Positions 17,574-26,768 of a stretch of DNA of 64,000 bases are shown here, in pieces. The stretch is from the NCBI GenBank assembly GCA_011365055.1, contig RDOG01000021.1, positions 1-64,000 on the forward strand, read 5' to 3'. Positions within the stretch are counted from its first letter, which is position 1, and every line of letters begins with the position of its first letter. This stretch comes from Promethearchaeota archaeon (GTDB lineage: Archaea; Asgardarchaeota; Lokiarchaeia; Helarchaeales; RDOG01). The translations under genes and the position numbers were made by a program. Under the pieces are notes generated by a model. That model saw nothing but the letters and a program-made list of their open reading frames with translations, was not told the origin of the DNA and made no database searches.

Positions 17574-18069
17574 TCCACAATTTTACTTTTTTTAATAATT
17601 CAATATCACTAAAATCTTGTTTTCTTCCAACAACTTCTTTCATAAGTATTAAATCGTCAATTGATACAATATAAATTTCAGTTTCATCAATTTTTTTAAT
17701 GGTCTTTCGTTCAAATGCTTTTAAAAAATCGAGAGGATGGACGAGAATAATATCAACAACTTTATAGTTTTCTCTTTCATTATAGAAACTAAATGCCTTC
17801 AGATTTTTATTTTCAATCCATTCTTTTATTATTTCTTTATTAGTTAAATCATCTGGGTTAACCGCTAATCTTGGGATATATCCAAGATTCTTAAGTAGAT
17901 GATTTAATTTTAAAATATTTTCCCTTTCCATGTAGATAATTAGATCTATATCTTGTGTGACTCTTGGTACTCCATACAAATTTACCGCTAATCCACCAAC
18001 TATCAAATATTTTATTTTATTTTCGAATAATGCTTTTATTATATCAAAATAATACATTATTAAAGACAC
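17554..18069 (-). CDS. Nucleotidyltransferase-fold protein
   Basis: The 171-residue protein has 'YLIVGGLAVNLYG' followed by 'TQDIDLIIYM' (the Gly-rich loop and D-x-D metal pair) and a third acidic site in 'YKVVDIILV'. It resembles nucleotidyltransferase components of toxin-antitoxin-like modules. It differs from the protein at 3362-3946 in gene order: here the enzyme gene comes first and the small partner second. Confidence 0.75.
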   Translation of the reverse strand: MSLIMYYFDIIKALFENKIKYLIVGGLAVNLYGVPRVTQDIDLIIYMERENILKLNHLLKNLGYIPRLAVNPDDLTNKEIIKEWIENKNLKAFSFYNERENYKVVDIILVHPLDFLKAFERKTIKKIDETEIYIVSIDDLILMKEVVGRKQDFSDIELLKKVKLWNDEEHV

Positions 18070-18231
18070 CAGTCCAATTTAATGGAATTATCTTTGGAAA
18101 ATATTTCATTTATTTAATATTAAATTTATAATAATATCTTAATTAACATTCAAGGTTTAACTTTTAGTACCAAATATATTTATGATCAAAATACAATTCA
18201 TTGTTCAACTTCAATAAATTATCTTTGGAGT

Positions 18232-19392
18232 GTGAGAAAAATTACACATAATTATGGGGATATTCCTGATGATATATATACGAAAGCATACAGCCCTTTG
18301 GGAAAGCATTTATGGAGAATTTTTAAAGAATTTGGTTATCAAAAGATTTTAGACATGGTTGAGGCAAGTCCGGATTACATGTACCCCGAGTTAAAGGAAA
18401 GATTGGATCAAACCATCAATACTGCTAAAGCAATATTCGATGGCAAGCTTCCTAACCCTGAAAAAGTAGTATCATACTTTCTATTCCCTCCAGTAGTTAG
18501 TATTAGAGGAGATTTAAATCAAGGAACCATGAAATTATTGTTTGGGGAAAGTACGGATGTAACTTTTATTGTTATAAATGATTATAGCAGGGAGATCTTC
18601 TTTTTACTAAATTGTCATCAAGAAGACGGCATTCCGGTTGACTGGTGGCTCGTACATCCTTCAGACGACTTCTTGGATCGACGACATATGAAATTAGGAA
18701 TTAAATTAAGAAAAATCCCGCAAAAAGTTGCAGGATTAAATAAGATTGGTCAAGCATTAATGTCACTTTTAAAGGACGTAAGAAATGAACGTACGCCTCA
18801 ATGGGCACAATCTGCATATCAAGCAGGCATCGTATATGGATCTGCGATGGCAAACGTCTTATGTGAGCGTTCTAGTTTTGAAGCATTTTCATTCTTATGG
18901 GATGGATTAAATCATAAATACTATAATCTACCCGACTTTTGGTTTTGTTTTACTCCTTGGCCTCCTATGATAAAAAATTTCTTAATGTTGGGTAGAAAAC
19001 AGTTTGGTCTAAAATTAAATGGTCTCTCATTACAACACCAATTATATGTTCAAGGTCTTGAAGAAACTGCAATTTCATGGTTAACAGAACACTTTTCCGA
19101 GGTTTATAATCTAGTTTTTAAAAGACAAATAGATGAAGGTATTCCTCGACCAATAGATACCTTAGAATGTCAATTACCAGACTTAGCAAAAAAATCAACA
19201 TATGATAACCAAGATTTTGAATGGAAGTATAAGGATCCAAGTAAATTCATAAAATTACTTGACTTAGGGTTGACTTACGAGCAGATTTGGAAAGGCGTGT
19301 TATTAGACGTTAATCATGAGACAACAGAAGAAGTAACGAGATCAAATCTCTTATCAATTGGACTGGGAATTCATACTGAGGTAATAAAATAA
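18232..19392 (+). CDS. Hypothetical protein, 386 residues
   Basis: The GTG start is supported by GGAG immediately upstream. The protein is soluble, with no signal peptide or membrane helix, and is rich in Trp and aromatic residues ('VDWWLVHPSDDF', 'PDFWFCFTPWPPMIKNF'). It has no motif I can assign. Size and composition indicate a genuine folded, probably enzymatic, protein. It stands alone between divergent and convergent neighbours, with a TATA-like box at about 18174-18184. Confidence 0.6.
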   Translation: MRKITHNYGDIPDDIYTKAYSPLGKHLWRIFKEFGYQKILDMVEASPDYMYPELKERLDQTINTAKAIFDGKLPNPEKVVSYFLFPPVVSIRGDLNQGTMKLLFGESTDVTFIVINDYSREIFFLLNCHQEDGIPVDWWLVHPSDDFLDRRHMKLGIKLRKIPQKVAGLNKIGQALMSLLKDVRNERTPQWAQSAYQAGIVYGSAMANVLCERSSFEAFSFLWDGLNHKYYNLPDFWFCFTPWPPMIKNFLMLGRKQFGLKLNGLSLQHQLYVQGLEETAISWLTEHFSEVYNLVFKRQIDEGIPRPIDTLECQLPDLAKKSTYDNQDFEWKYKDPSKFIKLLDLGLTYEQIWKGVLLDVNHETTEEVTRSNLLSIGLGIHTEVIK

Positions 19393-19501
19393 CTATTTAT
19401 CATTTTTTTTATTTTTTATTTGATATTGAAACCAATTACATTATGTAACTCGATGATATTTTTGAAATAAATTAAAAAATAAACTATTTTATCCCTATCT
19501 A

Positions 19502-20152
19502 ATGAAAATACGAATTTTATTAGATAATGAAAATTTAAAGGATTTTGAAAGGTCTTGGGCTTTTTCATGTTTAATTGAAAAAGACAATAAAATGTTCTTA
19601 TTTGATACAGGGGATGGAAATAAAACTTTAAATAATTTACGTTTATTTGATTTAGGACCAAAAGATATCGATTATATTATATTATCTCATCCCCATTTTG
19701 ATCATACTGGTGGCCTTCACTTTTTTTTAGAAGCTAATAAAGATATTAAGATTTGTATTCCTTTTTTCTTCCCACATTCTTTTTTTAATGAATTAAATTA
19801 TTCTAACGTAATTGAAATATTTGAATTTCAAGAAATTGAAAAAAGAGTATATGTTGACATAGCTGGCTTGAATTATATGGAACAATTCCTGATGATTGAG
19901 ACAAAAAAGGGGATCTTGATCATTACTGGCTGCGCGCATCCCGGATTAATACCAATTATTGAGAAGTGTAAAGCGAATTTTGAAAATATATATGGTATTA
20001 TTGGTGGATTCCATGGATTCAGAGATCTTGATTATTTAAACAGCCTTTCTTTAATAATTCCTTGTCATTGTACGACATATAAAGATCAAATTTTAACCAA
20101 ATATCCACAAAAAGCCAAAAAATGTGCAAGTGGCTGTATTTTTGAATTTTAA
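19502..20152 (+). CDS. MBL-fold metallohydrolase, DHPR-phosphate synthase (COG1237)-like
   Basis: The 216-residue protein has the metallo-beta-lactamase signature 'SHPHFDHTGGL' (His63, His65, Asp67, His68), then 'GCAHPG' and 'GGFHGF' as further metal ligands. This combination is typical of the archaeal family that includes the enzyme joining the pterin and aminobenzene-ribose halves of methanopterin (7,8-dihydropterin-6-methyl-4-(ribofuranosyl)aminobenzene-5'-phosphate synthase). The 5-formyl-THF cyclo-ligase gene follows after 67 bp, which supports a C1-carrier role, but the exact reaction is inferred. Extra Cys at the C-terminus ('KKCASGC') are unusual. Confidence 0.7.
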   Translation: MKIRILLDNENLKDFERSWAFSCLIEKDNKMFLFDTGDGNKTLNNLRLFDLGPKDIDYIILSHPHFDHTGGLHFFLEANKDIKICIPFFFPHSFFNELNYSNVIEIFEFQEIEKRVYVDIAGLNYMEQFLMIETKKGILIITGCAHPGLIPIIEKCKANFENIYGIIGGFHGFRDLDYLNSLSLIIPCHCTTYKDQILTKYPQKAKKCASGCIFEF

Positions 20153-20219
20153 TGGATAAGATTTTAGAGAAAATCAATTCAATATTATAAGACAATCTTA
20201 TCTTCAAATGGTTTTATGA

Positions 20220-20822
20220 ATGAATTCAATTGATGAAGAAAAAAAAGCTTGTAGAGCTAGAATTCTAAGTTTTAGAGACGCTCAATCAAGAGACGATATC
20301 ATAAAAAAAAGTAAAAAAATACACGATTATTTGATTTCAATGGAAGAATATCGAAAAAGTAATAAAATAATGTTTTTTATGGGGAAAGAAAAAGAAGTTC
20401 AAACAGAATTTATGGCAGAAGATGCATTGAAAAAGGGAAAAAGAGTATTCATACCAATCACGAAAGTTAATGAGAGGCGATTAATTCCTTGTGAAATCTT
20501 TAATCTTCACGAATTAGAAATTTCAACTTTCAATGTCAAAGAACCTAAACAAGAATTTCAAAGACCACATGATCCTAAGGATATTGATCTAGTAATTGTC
20601 CCAGGTGTAGGTTTTGATGTTGCAGGAAATCGGATAGGATATGGATTTGGCTATTACGATAGTTTCCTATCTGAAGCTAGACAAGAAATTCCATTTATTG
20701 GATTAGCCTTTGAATTTCAAATTCAACAAGAAATTCCCTGTGATGAAAATGATAAATATATCGATAAAATTATTACAGACAAACGTATAATTAAATGTAA
20801 AAATGGAAATTATGGCGAATAA
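20220..20822 (+). CDS. 5-formyltetrahydrofolate cyclo-ligase family protein
   Basis: The 200-residue protein contains the diagnostic block 'PGVGFDVAGNRIGYGFGYYD' near residue 140 and an N-terminal Lys/Arg-rich ATP-binding start. The enzyme converts 5-formyl-THF to methenyl-THF using ATP; archaeal homologues may act on related pterins. It follows the DHPR-phosphate-synthase-like gene and is followed after 3 bp by a membrane protein, so it lies in a short plus-strand operon. Confidence 0.85.
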   Translation: MNSIDEEKKACRARILSFRDAQSRDDIIKKSKKIHDYLISMEEYRKSNKIMFFMGKEKEVQTEFMAEDALKKGKRVFIPITKVNERRLIPCEIFNLHELEISTFNVKEPKQEFQRPHDPKDIDLVIVPGVGFDVAGNRIGYGFGYYDSFLSEARQEIPFIGLAFEFQIQQEIPCDENDKYIDKIITDKRIIKCKNGNYGE

Positions 20823-20825
20823 TTT

Positions 20826-21713
20826 GTGAATATAATAGTTAATACGATAATTGGGATTATATTAGCTTTAATTGGTGCATTTATAAATAATTTTGGCTTA
20901 GTTCTTCAAAAAAGACAGGTAAATATTAAGAGTACAGCTTCTGAAAGTAAAGGATTGGGAGATTTAGGGCAATATTTCAAAGATCCGTTATGGATTTTAG
21001 GCATATTGATGCAGACCTTTATATATTTACCCTTTTTAGTTCTTGCTTTTGACTTTCTAGGGATAACGCTAGTCCAACCCATCTCAAATGGAGGTGTAAT
21101 TTTTCTTGTTTTGGGTTTAATAATTCTCGTAAATGAAAAATTAAAAAACACTTCCGAATATCTTGGAGTTATTATATTAATTTTCGGAGTAATAATTATT
21201 GCTTTGGGTGGTGTAATTGGAGATATTACAGTAAACATTATTTTAACATATATTTTTAACTTTTGGATGATAATTTTAGTAATTTTAATTTTTTCTTTGA
21301 TCTGTTTTGCTTTAGTTTTAAAATTTAAACGGATTAGACCCATGATGTTAGGCTTAATCGCAGGTAATTCTTATGCTTTTGTTGCCGTTTCATTACAATT
21401 ATTTACTTCAGGATTAGCTGAAATAAATCACCCTTGGAGTCTCATTTTAATAATTGGAGGTTTTTCCGGTGCAGTGATTGGAACGGTTACAGGAATTTTG
21501 TCGACACAAGAGGCTTTCAAGCGTTCTCAAGCAATACATATCATCCCCTTCTCTCAATTGACGATGAACATAATCCCTATTATTGCTGGAATCGTTGTTT
21601 TTCAACAAGTGATTCAAAATCAAGTATTTTTCTGGATTGGTGTTGTGTCTATTATAGTTGGTGCTACATTATTAGCAAGATATTTTGAAGAGCGCCCAAA
21701 AGAAGAAAAATAA
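20826..21713 (+). CDS. NIPA/EamA-like membrane transporter
   Basis: A polytopic protein of 295 residues with about nine to ten hydrophobic helices, starting GTG. An early 'INNFGLVLQKRQV' and 'LVQPISNGGVIFLVLGLIIL' fit the drug/metabolite (EamA) superfamily and in particular NIPA-type proteins, which carry Mg2+ or other divalent cations in eukaryotes. Its substrate here is unknown. It is the last gene of the run starting at 19502. Confidence 0.7.
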   Translation: MNIIVNTIIGIILALIGAFINNFGLVLQKRQVNIKSTASESKGLGDLGQYFKDPLWILGILMQTFIYLPFLVLAFDFLGITLVQPISNGGVIFLVLGLIILVNEKLKNTSEYLGVIILIFGVIIIALGGVIGDITVNIILTYIFNFWMIILVILIFSLICFALVLKFKRIRPMMLGLIAGNSYAFVAVSLQLFTSGLAEINHPWSLILIIGGFSGAVIGTVTGILSTQEAFKRSQAIHIIPFSQLTMNIIPIIAGIVVFQQVIQNQVFFWIGVVSIIVGATLLARYFEERPKEEK

Positions 21714-21722
21714 AAAAAAAAA
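21711..21722 (-). terminator. T-run downstream of the Nuo-like/GltS-like operon
   Basis: On the minus strand a run of about eleven T lies some 35 bases past the stop of the last gene (21756). It is the best candidate for operon termination and overlaps the 3' end of the convergent transporter gene. Confidence 0.4.
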
Positions 21723-21755
21723 TAATTTGTTTTTGGAAAAAACGAGGAAGTAATA

Positions 21756-23336
21756 TTAATCATCTAATAATTTATCTACTTCTTCTTTATCACATTCCAT
21801 TATGTACGTTATTCCACTTAATTCGGTACATTCGCGTGTCAAAGAAGCAATGTCATTTCTATTTAAATAATCCAATGAAAATTTTCTTGCTCCACACATT
21901 AATTGTTTTAGACCTTGTTCCAATCTTGTCATGTAAGTATATAATCCTAAAGCACCTGAAGGGATCAAATCGAATTTGTCTCCAAATCTGCGGCGAAGCT
22001 CTGGACTTGTTACAAATATTTCGTCTCTTTTATTACCGAATCTAGCAATATAAACAGGAGCTTCATCATTCTCAATTTTTTTACCAATATTTTTTCCTAC
22101 CATTGCTGCAGCTAAGGGAGCTCTGGCCATACCAACTGCCTTAAAATAAGGTGCTCCTAATGCTAGGGCTTTGAATATCTGGTCTTCCATGGTGATCCCA
22201 CTTGCTACTGCAACATCAGGTATGTACCTGCCCTTCGATGCCAATCTACCTAGATAATTATAAAGTAGTGACCATAATTCAACTCTCGGTATACCCCATT
22301 CATTCATCATCCTCCAAGGGCTCATTCCTGTCCCTCCACCTGCAGCATCTACAGTTAAAAAGTCTATTTTTGCTTCAGATGCGCATTTAACTGCCAGAGC
22401 TAAATCGACAGGGCGATATGCACCAGTTTTTAGAAATATGTATTTTGCTCCAGCAGCTCGTAATTCATCAACTCGTGAATAAAAATCTTCTTCACTCAAC
22501 ATTCCTAACCTAGAATGGCGTTCAAATTCATCAAATATGTGATTTCTGAATGCTTCTATAACAAGAGGATCATATGGATCAGGTAAAACTATGTATCCTC
22601 TATCTTTAAGTGTTTGAGCCTTCTCTAAATCCTTTATTTTAACTTCGCCGCCAATATTTTTTGCACCCTGCCCCCATTTAAGTTCAACAATATCAACATT
22701 TAATTTATTTAATGCATATTCGTGTACTCCTAATCTTGTATCCTCCACGTTTGCTTGGACAACGATTCCGCCATAACCATCTTGTTGCCATTCTTGAAAA
22801 AGCTTTACTCGATTCTCAAGTTCTTTAGAATAAACTATCTTTCCATTTTCAAGTTGAGTGGTTGGATCCATACCGCCTACATTTTCTCCGATAGTAACTA
22901 TAATTCCAGAAAGGGCAGCTCCAACAGCAAGTCCTTCCCAATTTGCATTTGCAATCCAAGTTGAACCCAAACCAGCAATAACGATAGGAAGTTTTAGTTT
23001 AATGGATTTATCGTGTCCAATTTTCTTTTCTAAATTCACCTTCGTAAATAACGCTTTATCCGAATCGGCTTCCATGCCATATGCATTCCTACAACTACCA
23101 AGAATTGTAAAATGCGACAAATCTATAGGATATTTTTTTTCACTTGCAGCAGATATTATTCCATATGGTTTTGGATAGAGCATTTCTACTCCTCTATATG
23201 CGGATTTTCCAATTTCACACATACCTATACAACCATCTACGCAAGTTACACACATTCCACTTGCTGGAACAATTGAATCTTCAGTTCTATTTTTTGAAAG
23301 TGTAGCAGCTGAAGCATTAATTTTACTATATAACAT
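21756..23336 (-). CDS. FMN-binding glutamate synthase-like protein
   Basis: The 526-residue protein is the FMN/TIM-barrel (GltB central) module without the amidotransferase domain: 'VDAAGGGTGMSPWRMM' is the phosphate-binding signature, with 'KWGQGAKNIGGEV' and 'VASGITMEDQIFKALALGA' elsewhere in the barrel. An N-terminal Cys cluster (Cys29, Cys32, Cys36, Cys40) is not part of classic glutamate synthase and could hold an iron-sulfur centre that accepts electrons from the partner subunits. It is the last gene of an operon, 8 bp after the NuoG-like gene, with GGTGAT before the ATG. It may be a glutamate synthase fed by NADH or another FMN oxidoreductase; the substrate is not proven. Confidence 0.8.
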   Translation of the reverse strand: MLYSKINASAATLSKNRTEDSIVPASGMCVTCVDGCIGMCEIGKSAYRGVEMLYPKPYGIISAASEKKYPIDLSHFTILGSCRNAYGMEADSDKALFTKVNLEKKIGHDKSIKLKLPIVIAGLGSTWIANANWEGLAVGAALSGIIVTIGENVGGMDPTTQLENGKIVYSKELENRVKLFQEWQQDGYGGIVVQANVEDTRLGVHEYALNKLNVDIVELKWGQGAKNIGGEVKIKDLEKAQTLKDRGYIVLPDPYDPLVIEAFRNHIFDEFERHSRLGMLSEEDFYSRVDELRAAGAKYIFLKTGAYRPVDLALAVKCASEAKIDFLTVDAAGGGTGMSPWRMMNEWGIPRVELWSLLYNYLGRLASKGRYIPDVAVASGITMEDQIFKALALGAPYFKAVGMARAPLAAAMVGKNIGKKIENDEAPVYIARFGNKRDEIFVTSPELRRRFGDKFDLIPSGALGLYTYMTRLEQGLKQLMCGARKFSLDYLNRNDIASLTRECTELSGITYIMECDKEEVDKLLDD

Positions 23337-23344
23337 TTTTTATA

Positions 23345-24040
23345 TCACCTTTTTTCATTACTTTCTCCTTTAATGCACGTTCCACATTCACCCTTTAATC
23401 CCATCCAACAAGTAAAATGCTCATAAATGTCTAGACAAGTTGGTTGGAGTTCATTGCAACAACTGTTGCATAATACGTTTTTTGGGTTGGAACCTTCACA
23501 TCTAACGGTGCATGCAGGACAAATGTACATGCAACCACCACATTTTCGACATTCATCTGAATTTTTATCAAAAACGGTTGATATTTTTAATTCATTACCT
23601 CTGTTTATGAATCCAATTGCTTTTGCCATCATTTGTTCTTCACAAATTCTTACGCACAGTCCACAATAAATGCAATCTTCCCACTTTGGTTTAAACCTCA
23701 CTTGGGTTAATTTCATTTTTGATGCAAGATCCTGTAATTTTTTAGAAGTAGGACATTGAGCAATCATGAGTTCAAGTAACATTTTTCTTGCATTTACTAC
23801 TTTTTTACTCGAAGTAAAAATAACGATTCCCTCTTCAACAGGATAGGTACAGGAGGTTATTAATTTAGTTTCATTACCTCTTTTCATTTCTACGATACAT
23901 AAGCGGCAACCCCCCCATGCGGAAAGACCTTCATGATAGCATAATGTTGGTATATCTATGCCTAAAAATCTTGCAGCTTCAAGAATTGTCCAATTACTTG
24001 GGACTTCAAGATCAATTCCATCAATTTTTAAGTTAGTCAT
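23345..24040 (-). CDS. NuoG/HoxU-like iron-sulfur subunit
   Basis: Residues 1-80 are a plant-type [2Fe-2S] ferredoxin domain with ligands Cys34, Cys45, Cys48 and Cys64. A NuoG-type linker ('CPTSKKLQDLASKMKL') and two [4Fe-4S] motifs follow ('CIYCGLCVRIC' and 'CRKCGGCMYICP'). A Cys-rich tail with six or more Cys is unusual. Such subunits carry electrons between the flavin NADH site and a catalytic module in HoxEFU/HydABC-type enzymes. It overlaps the NuoF-like gene by 4 bp (ATGA). Confidence 0.85.
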   Translation of the reverse strand: MTNLKIDGIDLEVPSNWTILEAARFLGIDIPTLCYHEGLSAWGGCRLCIVEMKRGNETKLITSCTYPVEEGIVIFTSSKKVVNARKMLLELMIAQCPTSKKLQDLASKMKLTQVRFKPKWEDCIYCGLCVRICEEQMMAKAIGFINRGNELKISTVFDKNSDECRKCGGCMYICPACTVRCEGSNPKNVLCNSCCNELQPTCLDIYEHFTCWMGLKGECGTCIKGESNEKR

Positions 24041-25887
24041 TCCATTCCTCCAGAAACTCTGATAATCGAATCAAACTTGCAGACCTCCCTGCAAATCCCG
24101 CATTTAGTGCATATGTTCTGGTCGATGGAATGCGGTTCTTTTAAATCACCACTAATTGCTTTTTCAGGGCAATTTTTTTTACAAGAACCACAACCCGTAC
24201 ATGTTTCCGCATCTATCTTATAACGAATTAACGCTCTACACGTGCCTGAAGGGCATTTTTTATCAATAACATGGGCTAAATATTCATCCTTGAAATACTT
24301 AATTGTTGAAAGTAATGGATTAGCTGCTGTTTGACCCAACCCACAGAGTGATGTATCTTTTATCACGGTTCCCAGTTCTTCAAGCAAGTCAATATGTTCA
24401 ATACTTGAATTACCCAAAGTAATGTCGGTCAAGATTTCATACATTCTCTGCGTGCCTTCCCTACAAGGAACGCATTTGCCACAAGATTCGGCCTGTAAGA
24501 AGTCCGTATAATATCTTGCAAAATCGACCATACATGTATCTTCATCCATCACGATCATGCCTCCTGAACCCATTATAGACCCTATTTGCTTGAGCGACTC
24601 ATAATCTATTGATAAATTGAAAAGATCTATGGGTATACACCCTCCAGAAGGACCACCTGTTTGTATTGCTTTAATATTTTTTCCCGTTGCAGAACCTCCG
24701 CCGATATTATAAATAATCTCATTAATTGTGATGCCCATTGGGACTTCAACCAATCCAGTATTTTTTACCTTTCCAACAAGAGAAAAAATTTTTGTTCCTT
24801 TACTATTCTCAGTTCCAATACTTGAAAACCAACTTGCACCTTTTTCGATAATTTTCGGGACGTTCGCCCAAGTTTCTACATTATTTATAACTGTAGGTTG
24901 ACCAAAAAGCCCCTTTCTAGCGGGATAAGGTGGCCTTTGCCGAGGAGTACCACGTTTACCTTCTATCGAGTAAATGAGCGCGGTTTCTTCTCCACAAACA
25001 AAAGCCCCTCCTCCCTTTATAATCTCAATATCAAAATTAAATCCCGATCCGAGTATATTTTTTCCAAGTAAGCCTTGTTCTTTTAACGAATTAATAGCAA
25101 ACGACACGTTAAATACAGCCATTGGATACTCGTTTCGAACATAAATCCAGCCTTTTCTCGCACCAATCGCGTATCCTCCTATTATCATCCCTTCAATAAT
25201 TAATTGTGGATTACCTTCAAGCAAACTTCTATCCATATATGCACCAGGATCACCTTCATCCGCATTACAAATGATATACTTTATATCATTTTTCTGATTC
25301 TTTACAGCTTCCCATTTTTTCCCCATTGGAAAACCAGCTCCTCCTCGTCCTCGTAATCCTGAGTGCTTTATTATTTCAATAATTTTATCAGGATGCATTT
25401 GTAATGCTTTTGATAGTGCTTTATAACCCCCTATTGAAATGTAATCTTCTATATTTAAGGGATCAATTAAGGAGTTATCTCCCAAAAGATTTCTTGTTTG
25501 ATGCCGGTAAAAAGGAATGTCATCCATGTAAAGAAATTTTTCTCCATTCTCATCAACTAATAATTCCTCTATAATTTCATTTTTCAAAACAGATTCTATT
25601 ATTCTGGGCGGATCATCTACTGTTAAATTTTTGTAAAAAATTCCTTCTGGAAAAATAATTACATCTGGCTCAGCAGCACAAAATCCGTGACATCCAGTAA
25701 TTTTTAGAGTAATTTCATTCTGATGGCTTGAAATAGCCTCTTTAAAAGCATTTGCAATCTCATGTACTCCTCTCGCATGGCTACAAGTTCCTGCAGATAA
25801 AGATATGGTTGTATTTTTTATATTAATACTACTGATTACCTTTCTACGGTGGTTTTCAAGTTTATCAATGGATGGGATGGGGAGCAT
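24037..25887 (-). CDS. NuoF/HydB-like NAD(P)H-binding flavin-iron-sulfur subunit
   Basis: The 616-residue protein has an N-terminal thioredoxin-like [2Fe-2S] segment ('GTCSHARG', 'TGCHGFCAAEP'), then the NADH/FMN core ('GLRGRGGAGFPMGKKW', 'NADEGDPGAYMDRSLLEG'), a [4Fe-4S] site ('ESCGKCVPCREGTQRM') and two C-terminal ferredoxin motifs ('CTGCGSCKKNCP', 'CTKCGICREVC'). This is the layout of HydB/HoxF/NfnB-type bifurcating or NADH-linked modules, longer than complex I NuoF (about 440). It starts inside the NuoE-like gene (52-bp overlap), with GGAAGGT 5-6 nt before the ATG. Confidence 0.9.
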   Translation of the reverse strand: MLPIPSIDKLENHRRKVISSINIKNTTISLSAGTCSHARGVHEIANAFKEAISSHQNEITLKITGCHGFCAAEPDVIIFPEGIFYKNLTVDDPPRIIESVLKNEIIEELLVDENGEKFLYMDDIPFYRHQTRNLLGDNSLIDPLNIEDYISIGGYKALSKALQMHPDKIIEIIKHSGLRGRGGAGFPMGKKWEAVKNQKNDIKYIICNADEGDPGAYMDRSLLEGNPQLIIEGMIIGGYAIGARKGWIYVRNEYPMAVFNVSFAINSLKEQGLLGKNILGSGFNFDIEIIKGGGAFVCGEETALIYSIEGKRGTPRQRPPYPARKGLFGQPTVINNVETWANVPKIIEKGASWFSSIGTENSKGTKIFSLVGKVKNTGLVEVPMGITINEIIYNIGGGSATGKNIKAIQTGGPSGGCIPIDLFNLSIDYESLKQIGSIMGSGGMIVMDEDTCMVDFARYYTDFLQAESCGKCVPCREGTQRMYEILTDITLGNSSIEHIDLLEELGTVIKDTSLCGLGQTAANPLLSTIKYFKDEYLAHVIDKKCPSGTCRALIRYKIDAETCTGCGSCKKNCPEKAISGDLKEPHSIDQNICTKCGICREVCKFDSIIRVSGGME

Positions 25888-26354
25888 TTTCTACCTTCCT
25901 TGAATTTTTTCAGTAGATTTATTGTTTTTTGAGGAGTCATTTCTCCAAAATATTGATTATCAATAACTACAATTGGTCCAATGGCACAACAGCCAAGACA
26001 ATTCACGGTTTCTAGTGTAAAACTCATATCATCAGTAGTTTCTCCTGGCTCAATATCAAGTTCTTTAGAAATAGTTTCTAAAATTTTAGCCCCCCCACGT
26101 ATGTAACAAGCGGTTCCTAAACAAACCGTGATGATATGTTCCCCTTTTGGAGTTAAACTAAAAGCTTTATAAAAAGTAGCAACACCATAGAGATCTATTA
26201 AGTGCATGTTTAATTTTTCTGCAACCATTATCATGGATTCTTCTGGTAAATAATTATATTGCTCTTGGATGTCTTGTAAAATGGGAATAACAAAATTCCC
26301 ATGTTTTTGTATAGTTTTGTCAATAAATTCTTGATTTGGTGTCATGAATTTCAT
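25836..26354 (-). CDS. NuoE/HydC-like thioredoxin-fold [2Fe-2S] subunit
   Basis: The 172-residue protein has the NuoE four-Cys arrangement: 'CLGTACYIRGG' in the middle and 'CLGCCAIGP' near residue 135. The N-terminal helical bundle ('GNFVIPILQDIQEQYNYLP') is typical. It transfers electrons to or from the NuoF-like flavin subunit. First gene of a four-gene operon (E, F, G-like, GltS-like), all overlapping or within 8 bp. Confidence 0.88.
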   Translation of the reverse strand: MKFMTPNQEFIDKTIQKHGNFVIPILQDIQEQYNYLPEESMIMVAEKLNMHLIDLYGVATFYKAFSLTPKGEHIITVCLGTACYIRGGAKILETISKELDIEPGETTDDMSFTLETVNCLGCCAIGPIVVIDNQYFGEMTPQKTINLLKKFKEGRKCSPSHPLINLKTTVER

Positions 26355-26768
26355 CGACCAATAATTTAAATATAAAATATTTATCTATTTTAGCAAAATT
26401 TTAAGATTTTTTTATCAATTTAGATAAACTATGGGCGAAATAACGTATAATTTATTTTATAAAAAAATGGCAATAAATTTTTGAATAAGTATCAAAAAAA
26501 TCATTGGATGTATATACTTTTTTAAATTTTTTACATACTTTAGTAAAAAGTCATGACTTTGTGACCAATTTACATACTATCATTTGATTTGTCTATATTC
26601 ACCTTTGAAAAAATGTACAATCACTTTTTATTTGAATTAAAAGAGAATTTCATTAGAAATCCTTTTTTATTTGATATTATAAACATCTAAGAATAATTAA
26701 TTCAATTTTAGATTTAAAAATTAATTAATATTTAATCTAAAAAAGTAGTATCTATTTTTTAAAGTTAA
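26355..26768. other. Divergent intergenic region with symmetric repeats
   Basis: No gene in 414 bp. It carries the promoters of the minus-strand Nuo-like operon and the plus-strand eRF1-like gene, and the repeat/palindrome group at 26531-26578. Confidence 0.5.
26531..26578. promoter_or_regulatory. Palindrome flanked by direct repeats, operator candidate
   Basis: AAAGTCATGACTTT (26547-26560) is a perfect 14-bp palindrome. TTACATACT occurs on each side, at 26531-26539 and 26570-26578, exactly 39 bp apart. The group lies between the divergent Nuo-like operon and the eRF1-like gene; which gene it serves is unknown. Confidence 0.4.
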
